From: Ovis canadensis
Taxonomy: Eukaryota > Chordata > Mammalia > Artiodactyla > Bovidae
Direction of reading: 5' to 3'
Length of the DNA stretch: 64,000 nt
Assembly: GCF_042477335.2 (NCBI RefSeq)
Contig: NC_091246.1
Span: 17,481,001-17,545,000 of the forward strand
Shown here: piece after piece, positions 1-11,506 of the stretch
How positions within the stretch are numbered: the first letter of the stretch is position 1
Layout: every line of letters begins with the position of its first letter
Made by a program: the position numbers and the translations under genes
The notes under the pieces: generated by a model
The model's database searches: none
Seen by the model: the letters and a program-made list of their open reading frames with translations, nothing else
What the model was told of the DNA's origin: nothing

Positions 1-643
1 CCATCACTTCATGGCAAATAGATGGGGAAACAATGGAAACAGTGACAGAGTTTATATTTTGAGGCCCCAAAATCACTGCAGATGGTGACTGCAGCCATGA
101 AATTAAAAGATGCTTGCTCCTTGGAAGAAAAGTTATGACCAACCTAGACAGCATATTAAAAAGCAGAGACATTACTTTGCCGACAAACGTCTGTCTAGTC
201 AAAGCTATGGTTTTTCCAGTGGTCATGTATGGATGTTAGAGTTGGACCATAAAGAAAGCTGAGTGCTGAAGAATTGATGCCTTTGAACTGTGGTGTTGGA
301 TAAGACTCTTGAGAGTCTCTTGGACTGCAAGGAGATCCAAGCAGTCAATCCTAAAGGAGATCGGCCCTGGGTATTCTTTGGAAGGACTGATGCTGAAGCT
401 GAAACGCCAATACTTTGGCCACCTGAGACGAAGAACTGACTCATTAGAAAAGACCCTGATGCTGGGAAGGATTAAAGGCAGCAGGAGAAAGGGATGATAG
501 AGGATGAGATGGTTGGATAGCATCACTGACTCAGCGGACATGAGGGAGCTCTGGGAGTTGGTGATGGACAGGGAAGCATGGTGTGCTGCAGTCCATAGGG
601 TCACAAAGAGACACGAATGAGTGACTGAACTGACTGACTGAGG
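1..643 (+). mobile_element. BovB LINE, 3' part (truncated by window edge)
   Basis: This is the 3' end of an RTE-type BovB element. It translates, with stops and frameshifts, to the region after the reverse transcriptase ([33 protein letters not shown]) and ends in the short GACTGAACTGACTGACTG tail typical of BovB instead of poly(A). The left part lies outside the window. In-frame stops around 235-270 make it dead. Confidence 0.93.
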
Positions 644-2174
644 AAGATAAGGAATATAGGAATACCTGGTTTTGTCATGCTTTGCTTTATTGTGCTTTGT
701 AAATGTTGTTTTTTAAAAATTGAACATTAGTGGTAACCTGTATCCAGCAAGTCTATCAGCAGCATTTTTCCAACAGCATCTGCTCACTTCATATCTTTGT
801 GTCACCTTTTGGTAATTGCAATATTTCACATTTTTGCATTATTGTATATTTGTTATGCTGATCTGTGATCACTGATCTTTGATGTCACAACTCACTGAGC
901 TCAGATGACAGTTAATTTTTTTCTTTAGCAATAAAGCATTTTAAAACTTAAAAAAAATCCAATAGTGGTGAAAAAAAGGCCATTTGCAGCTAAATTAACA
1001 CCAAGGTTAATATGTTTACATATTCATTATTGTTTAGATTGCTGGCTATTAAACTACTAGCAAAAGGAATAATATTCAACTGTATAAGGAAATTTATTCA
1101 AAAATACTGGTGAAAAATTTGCAGGCAAAAAAAATCTATCTTAAATAAATTTTAAATTGAGTAAGAATAATATTTTTGTGGCAAGAAATTATTTATTTAA
1201 ACACACCTGAAATATTCAACTCTGCCTCCCACATTCCATCCTAATGAGGATCTGAGGCTATAAGAGCATAAGAATAAATTTTTAGGTATTAAAAACAGCA
1301 AAGAGAGGGGACAGAAGGTGGGAGAAAAAGGACAGCAGAGATGAAACATGCTTTGCTTTTCTTCTCTTGATGGAAACATTACTGCTGCATATTTAGGCTA
1401 CTTTAGGGGTGATGGAGAGAGAGGTGTGGTGAAATGAGCATGTGAACTGAGAAGGCCTCAATCATTCATTAATTTCAGGACACTCGATGTTTTCAACTCT
1501 GTAAATGGACGTGAATTATAAGCATCTCTCAGATCAGATACCGGAATTCAGTGTGAGATCCTTGAGGGAATGAGGGCTTTGAAATAAGAGAAAGTTGTGA
1601 TAGAGACAGGTATGTGGCAATCTCCAGAGAATATAGCTACAACAGCTGGGACTTCATCACCCAAAAGTGTGTAACCAGTTTAGAAACTAACAAGCTCAAG
1701 GGCTGAGTACTAACCACCTAGGCAGCAAGAACTTGATGTGTGAAAGGGTCAGACTCCTGAATCTGTAGAAGAGACCAACTCAGGCAGCATTTGACTATGT
1801 CTTGACCAAGAAAGGAGGAAAGTGAATGGTATAAACATAGAAGAACAGTGGCAGGAAAGTTAAGGGCTAAAAATGAGTCAAAGTTACTTGAAAACACTTG
1901 TTTAGATTATTCTAGAACAATTTCACTTACCTATTTAAAAATTCAAATTGGCTTTTCCAATTTCACAATACGTGAAGCTTTTTTGAAGCCATTAGTATAA
2001 AAGTTAATGTTTTGTGTATAGTCTTACAGAATGTAAGTCAACTTGAGGTAGCATGTGAGGCAGTGTGAAGTCAATGTGAAGCAGCCTGCAGGGGTTGGGG
2101 GCAGGGAGCACACTGGATTTGGACTCAGAAGCTCAAGTTATTAACTGGAGGATTCTCCTTAGATTGACTCCTTT
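644..2174. other. Intergenic DNA with an old unassigned repeat
   Basis: No gene is visible. Bases about 660-930 (around 'CCAACAGCATCTGCTCACTT') look like an old mammalian interspersed repeat that I cannot assign to a family with certainty. The rest is AT-rich single-copy-looking sequence. Confidence 0.5.
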
Positions 2175-3432
2175 CAGTTCAGTTCAGTTCAGTTCAGTCA
2201 CTCAGTCGTGTCCGACTCTTTGCGACCCCCTGAATCGCAGCACGCCAGGCCTCCCTGTCCATCACCATCTCCCGGAGTTCACTCAGACTCATGTTCATTG
2301 AGTCCGTGATGCCATCCAGCCATCCCATCCTCAGTCGTCCCCTTCTCCTACTGCCCTCAATCCCTCCCAGCATCAGAGTCTTTTCCAATGAGTCAACTCT
2401 TCACATGAGGTGGCCAAAGTACTGGAGTTTCAGCTTCAGCATCATTCCTTCCAAAGAAATCCCAGGGTTGATCTCCTTCAGAATGGACTGGTTGGATCTC
2501 CTTGCAGTCCAAGGGACTCTCAAGAGTCTTCTCCAACACCACACTTCAAAAGCATCAATTCTTTGGCGCTCAGCCTTCTTCACAGTCCAACTCTCACATC
2601 TATACATGACTACTGGAAAAACCATAGCCTTGACTAGACGGACCTTAGTCAGCAAAGTAATGTCTCTGCTTTTGAATATGCTGTCTAGGTTGGTCATAAC
2701 GTTTCTTCCAAGGAGTAAGCGTCTTTTAATTTCATGGCTGCAGTCACCATCTGCGGTGATTTTGGAGCCCCTAAAAATAAAGTCTGACACTGTTTCCACT
2801 GTTTCCCCATCTATTTCCCATGAAGTAATGGGACCGGATGCCATGATCTTCGTTTTCTGAATGTTGAGCTTTAAGCCAACTTTTTCACTCTCCTCTTTTA
2901 CTTTCATCAAGAGGCTTTTTAGCTCCTCTTCACTTTCTGCATAAGGGTGGTGTCATCTGCATATCTGAGGTTATTGATATTTCTCCCGGCAATCTTGATT
3001 CCAGCTTGTGTTTCTTCCAGTCCAGCATTTCTCATGATGTACTCTGCATAGAAGTTAAATAAGCAGGGTGACAATATACAGCCTTGACGTACACCTTTTC
3101 CTGTTTGGAACCCGTCTGTTGTTCCATGTCCAGTTCTAACTGTTGCTTCCTGACCTGCATACAGATTTCTCAAGAGACAGGTCAGGTGGTCTGGTATTCC
3201 CATCTCTTTCAGAATTTTCCACAGTTTATTGTGATCCACACAGTCAAAGGCTTTGGCATAGTCAATAAAGTAGAAATAGATGTTTTTCTGGAACTCTCTT
3301 GCTTTTTCCATGATCCAGCGGATGTTGGCAATTTGATCTCTGGTTCCTCTGCCTTTTGTAAAACCAGCTTGAACATCAGGAAGTTCACGGTTCACGTATT
3401 GCTGAAGCCTGGCTTGGAGAATTTTTGACACT
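2175..3432 (-). mobile_element. BovB LINE, 3' half with RT domain
   Basis: On the minus strand this reads the C-terminal half of BovB ORF2. The order is DVQAGF.KGRGTRDQIANI, then FIDYAKAFDCVDH, RQGCILSPCLF, LRYADDTTLM (the catalytic YADD of the reverse transcriptase), and the long C-terminal region to the TCAGTTCAGTTCAG tail at the left edge. A frameshift near 2920 splits the reading frame into two open pieces. It is 5'-truncated just upstream of the RT domain. Confidence 0.95.
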
Positions 3433-4140
3433 TGAAAATGGGCTTGAAAATACCAGTTTAGTTGATCTTACTGTCCATTATGAAGATTAAATTATATACT
3501 TCTATATTTTGAATAAACATAATGCTTTAAATGAACATTAATTATTTTTAAAATCAGGTGTGGAAGATTCCGGAAGATGCCCCTAGCAGAGTCAGCAAAC
3601 ACAAGGCAGAGAACAAATACAGGAATAGCAATTGCCTCATTGAGGTGTTTTCTAATTTCCATACCTCGAGTATCTTTCTCTACCAGAGTGCACATTTTGA
3701 AGGCAGGAGTTAAGTGTTAGACACTTTTGCACCTCCCAATCCAAGGAAGACAGGACCACAACTGTCATCCTTAAGAGGTTGTAGGTGCCAATAAATGTTT
3801 GTTGAATTGTACCACCTGGCTTCAGCTTCTAACCTGATATATTGAGTTGCCAAGAGGGTAAATGTGAGTAAGTTGGGAAGGAAGAAGAGGAAACTTTCTT
3901 TACAACAGGGGCAAACAGCCTTGACATTGTAGTCCTCATTGTGCCTTCACTGTGCTGCCTTGCCTTTTCTGTTTCGAACACAGCCGGCTACTGGGCACTC
4001 TCAGTTGTCAAGAGTTCGGTGGGCTCTCCAGACTAGCAGATTTGTGTGACTGAATACATGATGTACTTTCTTTTGGCACTTTTGCGGGGTAGGTTTACCG
4101 ACAAAGTCGCTGTCCCTCTCTTCCTGGCCCTAGCTCTCTA
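3433..4140. other. Intergenic, no gene seen
   Basis: Apparently unique DNA between a BovB fragment and element A. I see no coding potential and no recognisable young repeat. Confidence 0.5.
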
Positions 4141-4620
4141 CAGATCTAGTTATGCTGTTTAGGTTCATGAAGTACAAATTAGCATAATCCGATTAGATGA
4201 GCTGCTGAGGGGCATTTTTTTCCTGTCTGAAAAGCAGAGAAAAGAAAAGTGCCTCACAAAGAGGGGGGCCTGGAGCTGGAAGGGCAGAGGGGACAATTGC
4301 TCCTGGGCTGCTGGCCTGAAAGCTTGCACCTGCACAAGCCCTCTTGTAAATAAGGACTCTTAGATGGTATTAAACGGGGGACTGAGAAGTCCGAGGGAGC
4401 TGGGGGAGGTAAGTATGGGGAAGAGAAAGGCAGGACAGCGGCTCTGCATCCCATTAATTGATTTATCTGGATCGCAAAGCGGGGCTTGCTGACAGAAGAG
4501 AATGCCCGTTTGATTCCTACTCAGCATTGAGAGTGGGTCAGCCCCATAATCGGGTCTATCGAGATAAGCATTTTAGAATCTCTGCAAGAGACTGATAAGG
4601 GGTTTACTTGTTGGGAACAA
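4141..4620. promoter_or_regulatory. Element A: candidate distal enhancer 3' of TAL2
   Basis: This repeat-free block lies about 12.6 kb past the TAL2 stop codon. It carries CATAATCCGATTA (4183-4195), whose core TAATCCGATTA is the palindromic dimer site preferred by Lys50 homeodomains (OTX, GSC and PITX class). It then has TGCACCTGC (4325-4333, an E-box), a G-rich stretch near 4376-4420, and TTAATTGATTTATCTGGAT (4454-4472). GATA-type motifs occur at TTTATCTGG (about 4462-4470), AGATAAG (about 4562) and TGATAAG (about 4592). The three cores recur in the same order in the block at 28.23-28.68 kb. The sequence shows the motifs; the enhancer role is inferred. Confidence 0.5.
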
Positions 4621-5377
4621 AGTTCAGTGGATATTTGATTTCAGTACTTGCTGAATTGGACTTCTGTATTTTTCCTTTATTTCCGGAAAAGAAAACAAAC
4701 AAAAAAGCTGGGTGATGGTAGTTGTTTTAGGACTGTGGTTGATGTGTGCTTAGAAACCACAAGAGGAAAACTCAGCTATCAAAACTGTTAAAATAGGGAA
4801 AGCCAGGGAATTTTTTTAACTGAGTGCACCTTTCTTGGCTATAGACAGTTAATAGGTATAAATGAAATTTTCATTATTTTGAAAACTAAGAAGGACCCTA
4901 ATTTATGTGTGTGATAAATTTTGAATTTCCAGGAGGTGATTTCTTCTACCCTTCCTACTCGGAAGAAATATTTTTTTAACCTTAAAGATGAAAGAGTCCT
5001 GAGATGACATCCCTGTACTTGCTAGGGACTGACCCTCTGCACCAGTTTACATGATGCTCAGAGAACATCTGAATGTGTCCAACTCTATGAGATTAAAAGG
5101 AAACCTCATTTAAACCTGACTTACAATGTGAACATCAAAGGCCAGATAGAGGAGGCTCATTTCTGTTGATACATCATCTGCAGTGGTGTTCAAAATAATT
5201 TAAAGTGGTGTTCAACATAATAGGAACAGAAGCCCCATCATTTCCTTTAATTTATTCTCTATCAAAGAATTCTTGTGGATAGAAAATCCAAATTACCAAT
5301 CAAATTACTCTGTATTTAAAAAAAAATTCATTTCAATCATTGCCTACCTGCAGTGAGCACTTACTTCCTGTGTGTGT
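4621..5377. other. Intergenic, no gene seen
   Basis: AT-rich noncoding sequence. I can support no gene or clear repeat, apart from a short TG run at the right edge next to a SINE. Confidence 0.45.
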
Positions 5378-5571
5378 GTTAGTTGCTCAGTCATATCTGA
5401 CTCTGCAACCCCATGGACCACCAGATTCCTCTATCCATGGAATTCTCCAGGCAAGAATACTGAACTGGATAGCCATTCCCTTCTCTAGGGGATCTTCCTG
5501 ACCCAAGGATCAAACCAGGGTCTCCAGCATTGCTGACAGATTCTATATTTCTGAGCCACCAGGGAAGTCCA
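5378..5571 (-). mobile_element. Bov-tA SINE
   Basis: This is a ruminant tRNA-derived SINE in reverse orientation. It begins with the complement of the 3' part (TTGCTCAGTCATATCTGACTC) and ends with GAGCCACCAGGGAAGTCC, the complement of the tRNA-like head. Confidence 0.9.
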
Positions 5572-6204
5572 CTTATAAAACTAAGTCCACTTAGAAACCC
5601 TAAGAGGTTTCCACTCTTCAAGGTAGAACACAGAGAGATTTCACCTGTGCTGAAAGGCAGATACGGATTTAGAACCTTGTCTTGCTGCTTGCTCATTGCA
5701 CGAATCTTGAGTTGGTCTCCTAGACTCTTCAAAGCCACAATCGCCCCGACTGTAAATTAAAGCAAATACCTCCACTAAATGGTAGTTAGAAGTATTGAAG
5801 ATGACATTTATAAAATGTCTGGCACATAGCAAACACTCAATTAACATGAATAACCCTTCCTCAAGGCATTTATATTTCCCATCCCACCTGCAAGCTGCCA
5901 TCTTCAGTTCTCTTCTGTCGTGTGTCCAGGTAGATGGATCCTGATAGCCAAACACAGTGAAGTTTTCTAGTCCAGGTAACTGTCTCTCCTCTGCTTTATC
6001 TCCTCCCTTTTCACCAGTATACCTATCCTCCATTTCTATGATGAAGCATCCTTTCTCCTGGAGCCTAGAGTCATACAGCCTCTCAGAGAGGAACAAGGAA
6101 GACAGTGTGAGGCTGTTTTCAGAGGCTCTGGAGCCTAGGGAAGAAATTTAGTATAGGGAGGCAGGTAAGGAAAGAATTTCTACTTGCTAGAACCCAAAGT
6201 GAAC
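5572..6204. other. Intergenic, no gene seen
   Basis: A reading frame of about 150 codons on the minus strand crosses this region and runs into the SINE. It has no recognisable domain, so I treat it as chance. Confidence 0.45.
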
Positions 6205-6916
6205 ATTGAATGGTTTGCCTTGGAAACGAACAGAGATCATTCTGTCCACTTTGAAACTGCATCCAAGTACTGCATTTCGGACTCTTGTTGACCATGATGG
6301 CTACTCCATTTCTTTTAAGGAATTCCTGCCCACAGTAGTAGATATAATGGTCATTTGAGTTAAATTCACCCATTCCAGTCCATTTTAGTTCGCTGATTCC
6401 TAGAATGTTGATGTTCACTCTTGCCATCTCCTGTTTGACCACTTCCAATTTGCCTTGATTCATGGACCTAACATTCCAGGTTCCAATGCAATATTGCTCT
6501 TTAGAGCATCAGACCTTGCTTCTATCACCAGTCACATCCACAGCTGGGTATTGTTTTTGCTTTGGCCCCATCTTTTCATTCCTTCTGGAGTTACTTCTCC
6601 ACTGATCTCCAGTAGCATATTGGGCACTTACTGACCTGGGGAGTTCCTCTTTCAGTATCCTATCATTTTGCCTTTACATACTGTTCCTGGGGTTCTCAAG
6701 GCAAGAATACTGAAGTGGTTTGCCATTCCCTTCTCCAGTGGACCACATTCTGTCAGACCTCTCCACCATGACCTGGCCATCCTGGGTGGCCCCACATGGC
6801 ATGGCTTAGTTTCATTGAGTTAGAAAAGGCTGTGGTCCATGTGATCAGATCGGCTAGTTTTCTGTGATTATGGTTTCAGTGTGTCTGCTCTCTGATGCCC
6901 TCTCAGAACACCTACC
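6205..6916 (-). mobile_element. BovB LINE, 5' part (5' UTR and start of endonuclease)
   Basis: On the minus strand this reads the BovB ORF2 start and the first part of the AP-endonuclease domain (EVVKQEMARVNINILGISEL, then NSNDHYIYYCGQE, VAIMVNK). The element's 5' untranslated sequence lies at 6560-6916. BovB similarity stops abruptly at about 6205. At 6916 it meets a plus-strand BovB piece head to head, as described in the findings. Confidence 0.9.
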
Positions 6917-8030
6917 GAAAAAGCAAGAGAGTTCCAGAAAAACACCTATTTCTGCTTTATTGACTATGCCAAAGCCTTTGATTGTGTGGATCACAAGAAA
7001 CTGTGGAAAATTCTGAAAGAGATGGGCATACCAGACCACCTGAACTGCCTCTTGAGAAACCTGTATGCACGTCAGGAAGCAACAGTTAGAACTGGACATG
7101 GAACAACAGACTGGTCCCAAATAGGAAAACGAGTACGTCAAGGCTGTATATGGTCACCCTGCTTATTTAATTTATATGCAGAGCACATCATGAGAAATGC
7201 TGGGCTGGAAGAAGCACAAGCTGGAATCAAGATTGCCAGGAGAAATATCAAAAACCTCAGATATGTAGATGACACCACCCTTATGGCAGAAAGTGAAGAA
7301 GAACTAAAAAGCCTCTTGATGAAAGTGAAAGAGGAGAGTGAAAATGTTGGCTTAAAGCTCAACATTCAGAAAACAAAGATCATGGCATCTGGTCCCATCA
7401 CTTCATGACAAATAGATGGAGAAACAGTTTCAGACTTTATTTTTCTGAGCTCCAAAATCACAGCAGATGGTGATTGCAGCCATGAAATTAAAAGACGCTT
7501 ACTCCTTGGAAGGAAAGTTATGACCAACCTAGATAGCATATTCAAAAGCAGAGACTTTACTTTGCCAACAAAGGTCTGTCTAGTCAAGGCTATGGTTTTT
7601 CCAGTAGTCATGTATAGATGTGAGAGTTGGACTGTGAAGAAAGCTGAGTGCTGAAGAATTGATGCTTTTGAACTGTGGTGTTGGAGAAGACTCTTAAGAG
7701 TCCCTTGGACTGCAAAGAGATCCAACCAGTCCATTCTAAAGGATGTCCTGGGTGTTCTTTGGAAGGACTGATGCTAAAGCTGAAACTCCAATACTTTGGC
7801 CACCTCATGAAAAGAGCTGACTCATTGGAAAAGACCCTGATGCTGGGAGGGATTGGGGGCAGGAGGAGAAGATGACAGAGGATGAGATGGCTGGATGGCA
7901 TCACTGACTTGATGGATGTGAGTTTGGGTAAACTCCGGGAGTTGGTGATGGACAGGGAGGCCTGGCGTGCTGTGATTCATGGGGTCGCAGAGAGTTCGAC
8001 ACGACTGAACGACTGAACTGGAACTGGAAA
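6917..8030 (+). mobile_element. BovB LINE, RT domain to 3' end
   Basis: The plus strand reads KAREFQKNTYFCFIDYAKAFDCVDH, RQGCIWSPCLFNLYAEHIM, LRYVDDTTLM (catalytic YADD changed to YVDD), then the C-terminal region to the GACTGAACTGGAACTGG tail. Stops near 7408 and 7655 break the frame. Confidence 0.93.
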
Positions 8031-8287
8031 TTGAACATGTGAAATACCTTAAGTGTGATCTGGGGATCTGGAGGCCTGATATTCAGAGAAGAGAGGCGAA
8101 AAGTAGATGGAGTAAGGCCTGAGAAGCTCATGAGCTCTGACAGGCACTGTCTCCCTTGGACGGTGGGCTGAAACAGTTGCATTTCACACATCCTTTTACA
8201 TAGAATAATGGAGTGGCAGAAAAGGCAGCAGTGCGAGTTATCCTTAGAAAAGATGCTCTCTCTAGACACATAGGTTTGGCAATAGTC
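8031..8287. other. Short unique spacer
   Basis: No gene or repeat is recognised between the BovB tail and the start of an L1 fragment. Confidence 0.4.
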
Positions 8288-8849
8288 AAACCTACGGTCA
8301 ATTTATCTACAACAAAGAGGGCAAATACAATGAAGAAAAGACAGTGTCTTCAATAAACGGTCCTGGGACCACTGGACAGCCACATGTAAAAAAAAAAAAA
8401 AAAGAAATTAGAACATCCTTTAACACCATACACAAAAATAACCTTAAAATGGATTAAAGACTTAAAGGTAAGACTGAATAATATAAAATTCCTAGAGGAA
8501 AACATAGACAGAACACCCTTTGACATAAATTGCAGCAATATCTTTTCTGAGCCATCTCCTAGAGTAATGGAAATTAAAAACAAAAATAAACAAATGGGAC
8601 CCAACCAATTAAGCTCAAAAGCTTCTGCACAGCAAAGGAAACCATAAACAAACGAAAAGACAACCCACAGGATGGGAGAAAATATTTGCAAACAGTGTGA
8701 CTGATAAGAGATTAATCTCCAAAATTTACAAAGAGCTCATGCAGCTCAATATTCAAAAAACAAACAACACAATCAAAAAATGGTCAGAGGATCTAAAAAG
8801 ACATTTCTCCAAAGAAGACATACAGATGGCCAAGAGACACGTGAAAATA
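8288..8849 (+). mobile_element. L1 LINE, ORF2 C-terminal part (left piece)
   Basis: Decayed L1 ORF2 sequence. Recognisable stretches include the 'SSINGPGTTGQPHV' region, '[21 protein letters not shown]' and a run of A near 8387. A BovB insertion interrupts it, and it resumes at 10024. Confidence 0.9.
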
Positions 8850-10023
8850 GTTCAGTTTAGTCGCTCAGTCGTGTCCAACTCTTTGCGACCCCATGAATCG
8901 CAGCACGCCAGGCCTCCCTGTCCATCACCAACTCCCGGAGTTCACTCAAACTCATCTCCATTGAGTCAGTAATGGCACCCAGCCATCTCATCCTCTGTCA
9001 TCTTCTCCTCCTGCCCCCAATCCCTCCCAGCATCAAGGTCTTTTCCAGTGAGTCAGTTCTTCGCATGAGGTAGCCAAAGTATTGGAGTTTCAGCTTTAGC
9101 ATCAGTCCTTCCAAAGAATACCCAGGACTAATCTCCTTTAGGATGGACAGGTTGGATCTCCTTGCAGTCCAACACCACAGTTCAAAAGCATCAATTCTTC
9201 AGCACTCAGCTTTCTTCACAGTCCAACTCTCACATCCATACATGACTACTGGAAAAACCATAGCCTTGACTAGACAGACCTTTGTTGGCACAGTAATGTC
9301 TCTGCTTTTGAATATGCTATCTAGGTTGGTCATAACTTTCCTTCCAAGGAATAAGTGTTTTTTAATTTCATGGCTGCAATCACCATCTGCAGTGATTTTG
9401 GAGCTCAGAAAAATAAAGTCTGACACTGTTTCCACTGTTTCCCATCTATTTGCCATGAAGTGATGGGACCAGACACCATGATCTTCGTTTTCTGAATGTT
9501 GAGCTTTAAGCCAACTTTTTCATTCTCCTCTTTCACTTTCATCAAGAGGCTTTTTAGCTCCTCTTCACTTTCTGCCATAAGTGTGGTGTCATCTACATAT
9601 CTGAGGTTATTGATATTTCTCCTGGCAATCTTGATTCCAGCTTGTGTTTCTTCCAGCCCAGCATGTCTCATGATGTACTCTGCATATAATTTAAATAAGC
9701 AGGGTGGCCATATACAGACTTGACATACTCCTTTTCCTATTTGGAACCAGTCTGTTGTTCCATGTCCAGTTCTAACTGTTGCTTCCTGACGTGCATACAG
9801 GTTTCTCAAGAGGCAGGTTAGGTGGTCTGGTATTCCCATCTCTTTCAGAATTTTCCAGTTTCTTGTGATCCACACAATCAAAGGCTTTGGCATAGTCAAT
9901 AAAGCAGAAATAGATGTTTTTCTGGAACTCTCTTGCTTTTTCAATGATCCAGCGGATGTTGGCAATTTGATCTCTGGCTCCTCTTCCTTTTCTAAAACCA
10001 GCTTGAACATCTGGAAGTTCACG
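8850..10023 (-). mobile_element. BovB LINE inserted in L1
   Basis: Minus-strand BovB from its 3' tail (TTCAGTTTAGTCGCTCAGTC) through RT (YVDD in place of YADD near 9590) to the DVQAGFRKGRG region. The host L1 is interrupted exactly, with the 7-bp duplication GAAAATA at 8843-8849 and 10024-10030. Within the element, a stretch near 9170 lacks the usual segment between the two halves of the C-terminal region. Confidence 0.94.
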
Positions 10024-10960
10024 GAAAATATGCTTAACATGGCTAATTATTAGAGAAATGCAAATCAAAACTATAATGAGATGTCACTCACACCAGTCAG
10101 AATGGCCATCATCAAAAAGTCTACAAAAACTAGAGATAGTGTGGAGAAAAGAAAATCCTCCTACATTATTGGTGGGAATGTAAATTTGTATAGCTACTAT
10201 AGAGAACATCATGGATGTTATTTAAGAAACTAAAAATAGAACTAAGATATGATCTAGCAATCCCACTCCTCGGCACACACCCAGATATAAACATGGTTTA
10301 ATAGAATACATGCACCCCAGTGTTCACTCCAGCACCATATACAATAGCCAAGACATGGAAGCAATCTGTATGTCCATTCACAGATGAATGAATAAAGATG
10401 TGGTAATATATATGATGGAATATTACTCAGCCATTAAAAAGAATGAAATAATGCCATTTGCAGCAACATAGATGGATCTGGAGGTTATCATACCTAGTGA
10501 AGTCAGATGAGAAAGACCAATATCATGTGAAACTGCTTATATGGGGAATCTAAAAAAAGAAAATCATACAAATGAACTTACTTACAAAATAGAATCAGGC
10601 TCACAGATTTATATAACTAATTTATGGTTACCAGGGGAGAAGGGTGGGGGAGAGGGATAGATTGGGAACTTGGGATTGACATGTGCAAACTGCTATGTTT
10701 TAAATAGATAACCAAGACTTCCCCGGTGGGCCAGTGGTTAAGACTTCACACTTTCAATGTAAAGAGCACAAGATTCTTGGTCAGGGAAGGTCCACATGTC
10801 ATGTGCTGCAGCCAAAAAAAAAAAAAAAACCAACAAGGATCTACTGTATAAGCACAGGAACTCTGCTCAGTAGTGTGCAATAACCTAAGTGGGGAAAGAA
10901 TTTGTAAAAGAATAGATACATGTATAACAATCACTTTGTTATACACCTGAAACTAACACA
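10024..10960 (+). mobile_element. L1 LINE, ORF2 end and 3' region (middle piece)
   Basis: This continues the L1 broken at 8849. It reads AATTATTAGAGAAATGCAAA, the typical 'SHSHQSEWPSSKS' zone and 'TCGGCACACACCCAG', then the 3' untranslated part. A SINE (10716-10827) and an inverted L1 piece (from 10961) interrupt it. Confidence 0.9.
10716..10827 (+). mobile_element. CHR-type tRNA-Glu SINE inserted in L1
   Basis: It starts GACTTCCCCGGTGGGCCAG and ends in a poly(A) run at 10814-10829. A 6-bp target duplication, AACCAA, is at 10710-10715 and 10828-10833. Removing the SINE restores the L1 sequence. Confidence 0.85.
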
Positions 10961-11447
10961 TGATTTAATTTAACTTTTATTTTTGATCAGAGGATAATTA
11001 CAATATTGTGATGGTTTCTGCCACATATCAACATGAATCAGCCACAGGCATACACATGCGTCCTCCTTCTGAAATCTCCCTCCCCATCCTACCCCTCTAG
11101 GCTGTCATAGCACTGGCTTTGGGTTTCCTGCATCATACAGCAAATTCCTACTGGCTATCTATTTTACATATGGTAATGTATATGTTTCAGTACTATTCTC
11201 TCAAGTCATCTCCTCTCCGTCCCCCACTATGACCAAAGGTCTGTTCTTTATGTCTGCATCTCCTTTGCTGCCCTGCAAATAGGCTCATCAATACCATCTT
11301 TATAGATTCATACATATGCACTAATATATGGTATTTGTCTTTCTCTTTCTGATTTACTCCACTCTGTATAGTAGGCTCTAGGTTCACCAACCTCATTAGA
11401 GTTGACTCAAATGCAATCCTTTTTATATGCAAGTAATATTCCATTGC
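10961..11447 (-). mobile_element. Inverted L1 3' UTR fragment inside the L1 tail
   Basis: The sequence around ATATCAACATGAATCAGCCA is the reverse complement of ruminant L1 3' untranslated sequence. It splits the plus-strand L1 end, flanked by TAACACA (10954-10960) and TAATACA (11448-11454), which look like a target duplication with one change. Confidence 0.75.
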
Positions 11448-11506
11448 TAATACAACATTATTAATCAACTATACTCCAATATAAAATAAAAACTTAAAAA
11501 AATTCA
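11448..11506 (+). mobile_element. L1 LINE 3' tail
   Basis: The terminal part of the plus-strand L1, ATCAACTATACTCCAATATA followed by an A-rich tail. It belongs with the pieces at 8288-8849 and 10024-10960. Confidence 0.8.

Noticed and set aside
2291..2860. Open frame of 189 codons on the plus strand
   Set aside because: It is the antisense shadow of BovB ORF2; the same 'MPSSHPIL...SIRVFSNES' shadow recurs over nearly every BovB copy in the window.
5641..6096. Minus-strand frame of 151 codons
   Set aside because: No domain or similarity that I recognise, no splice or promoter support, and it runs into a SINE.
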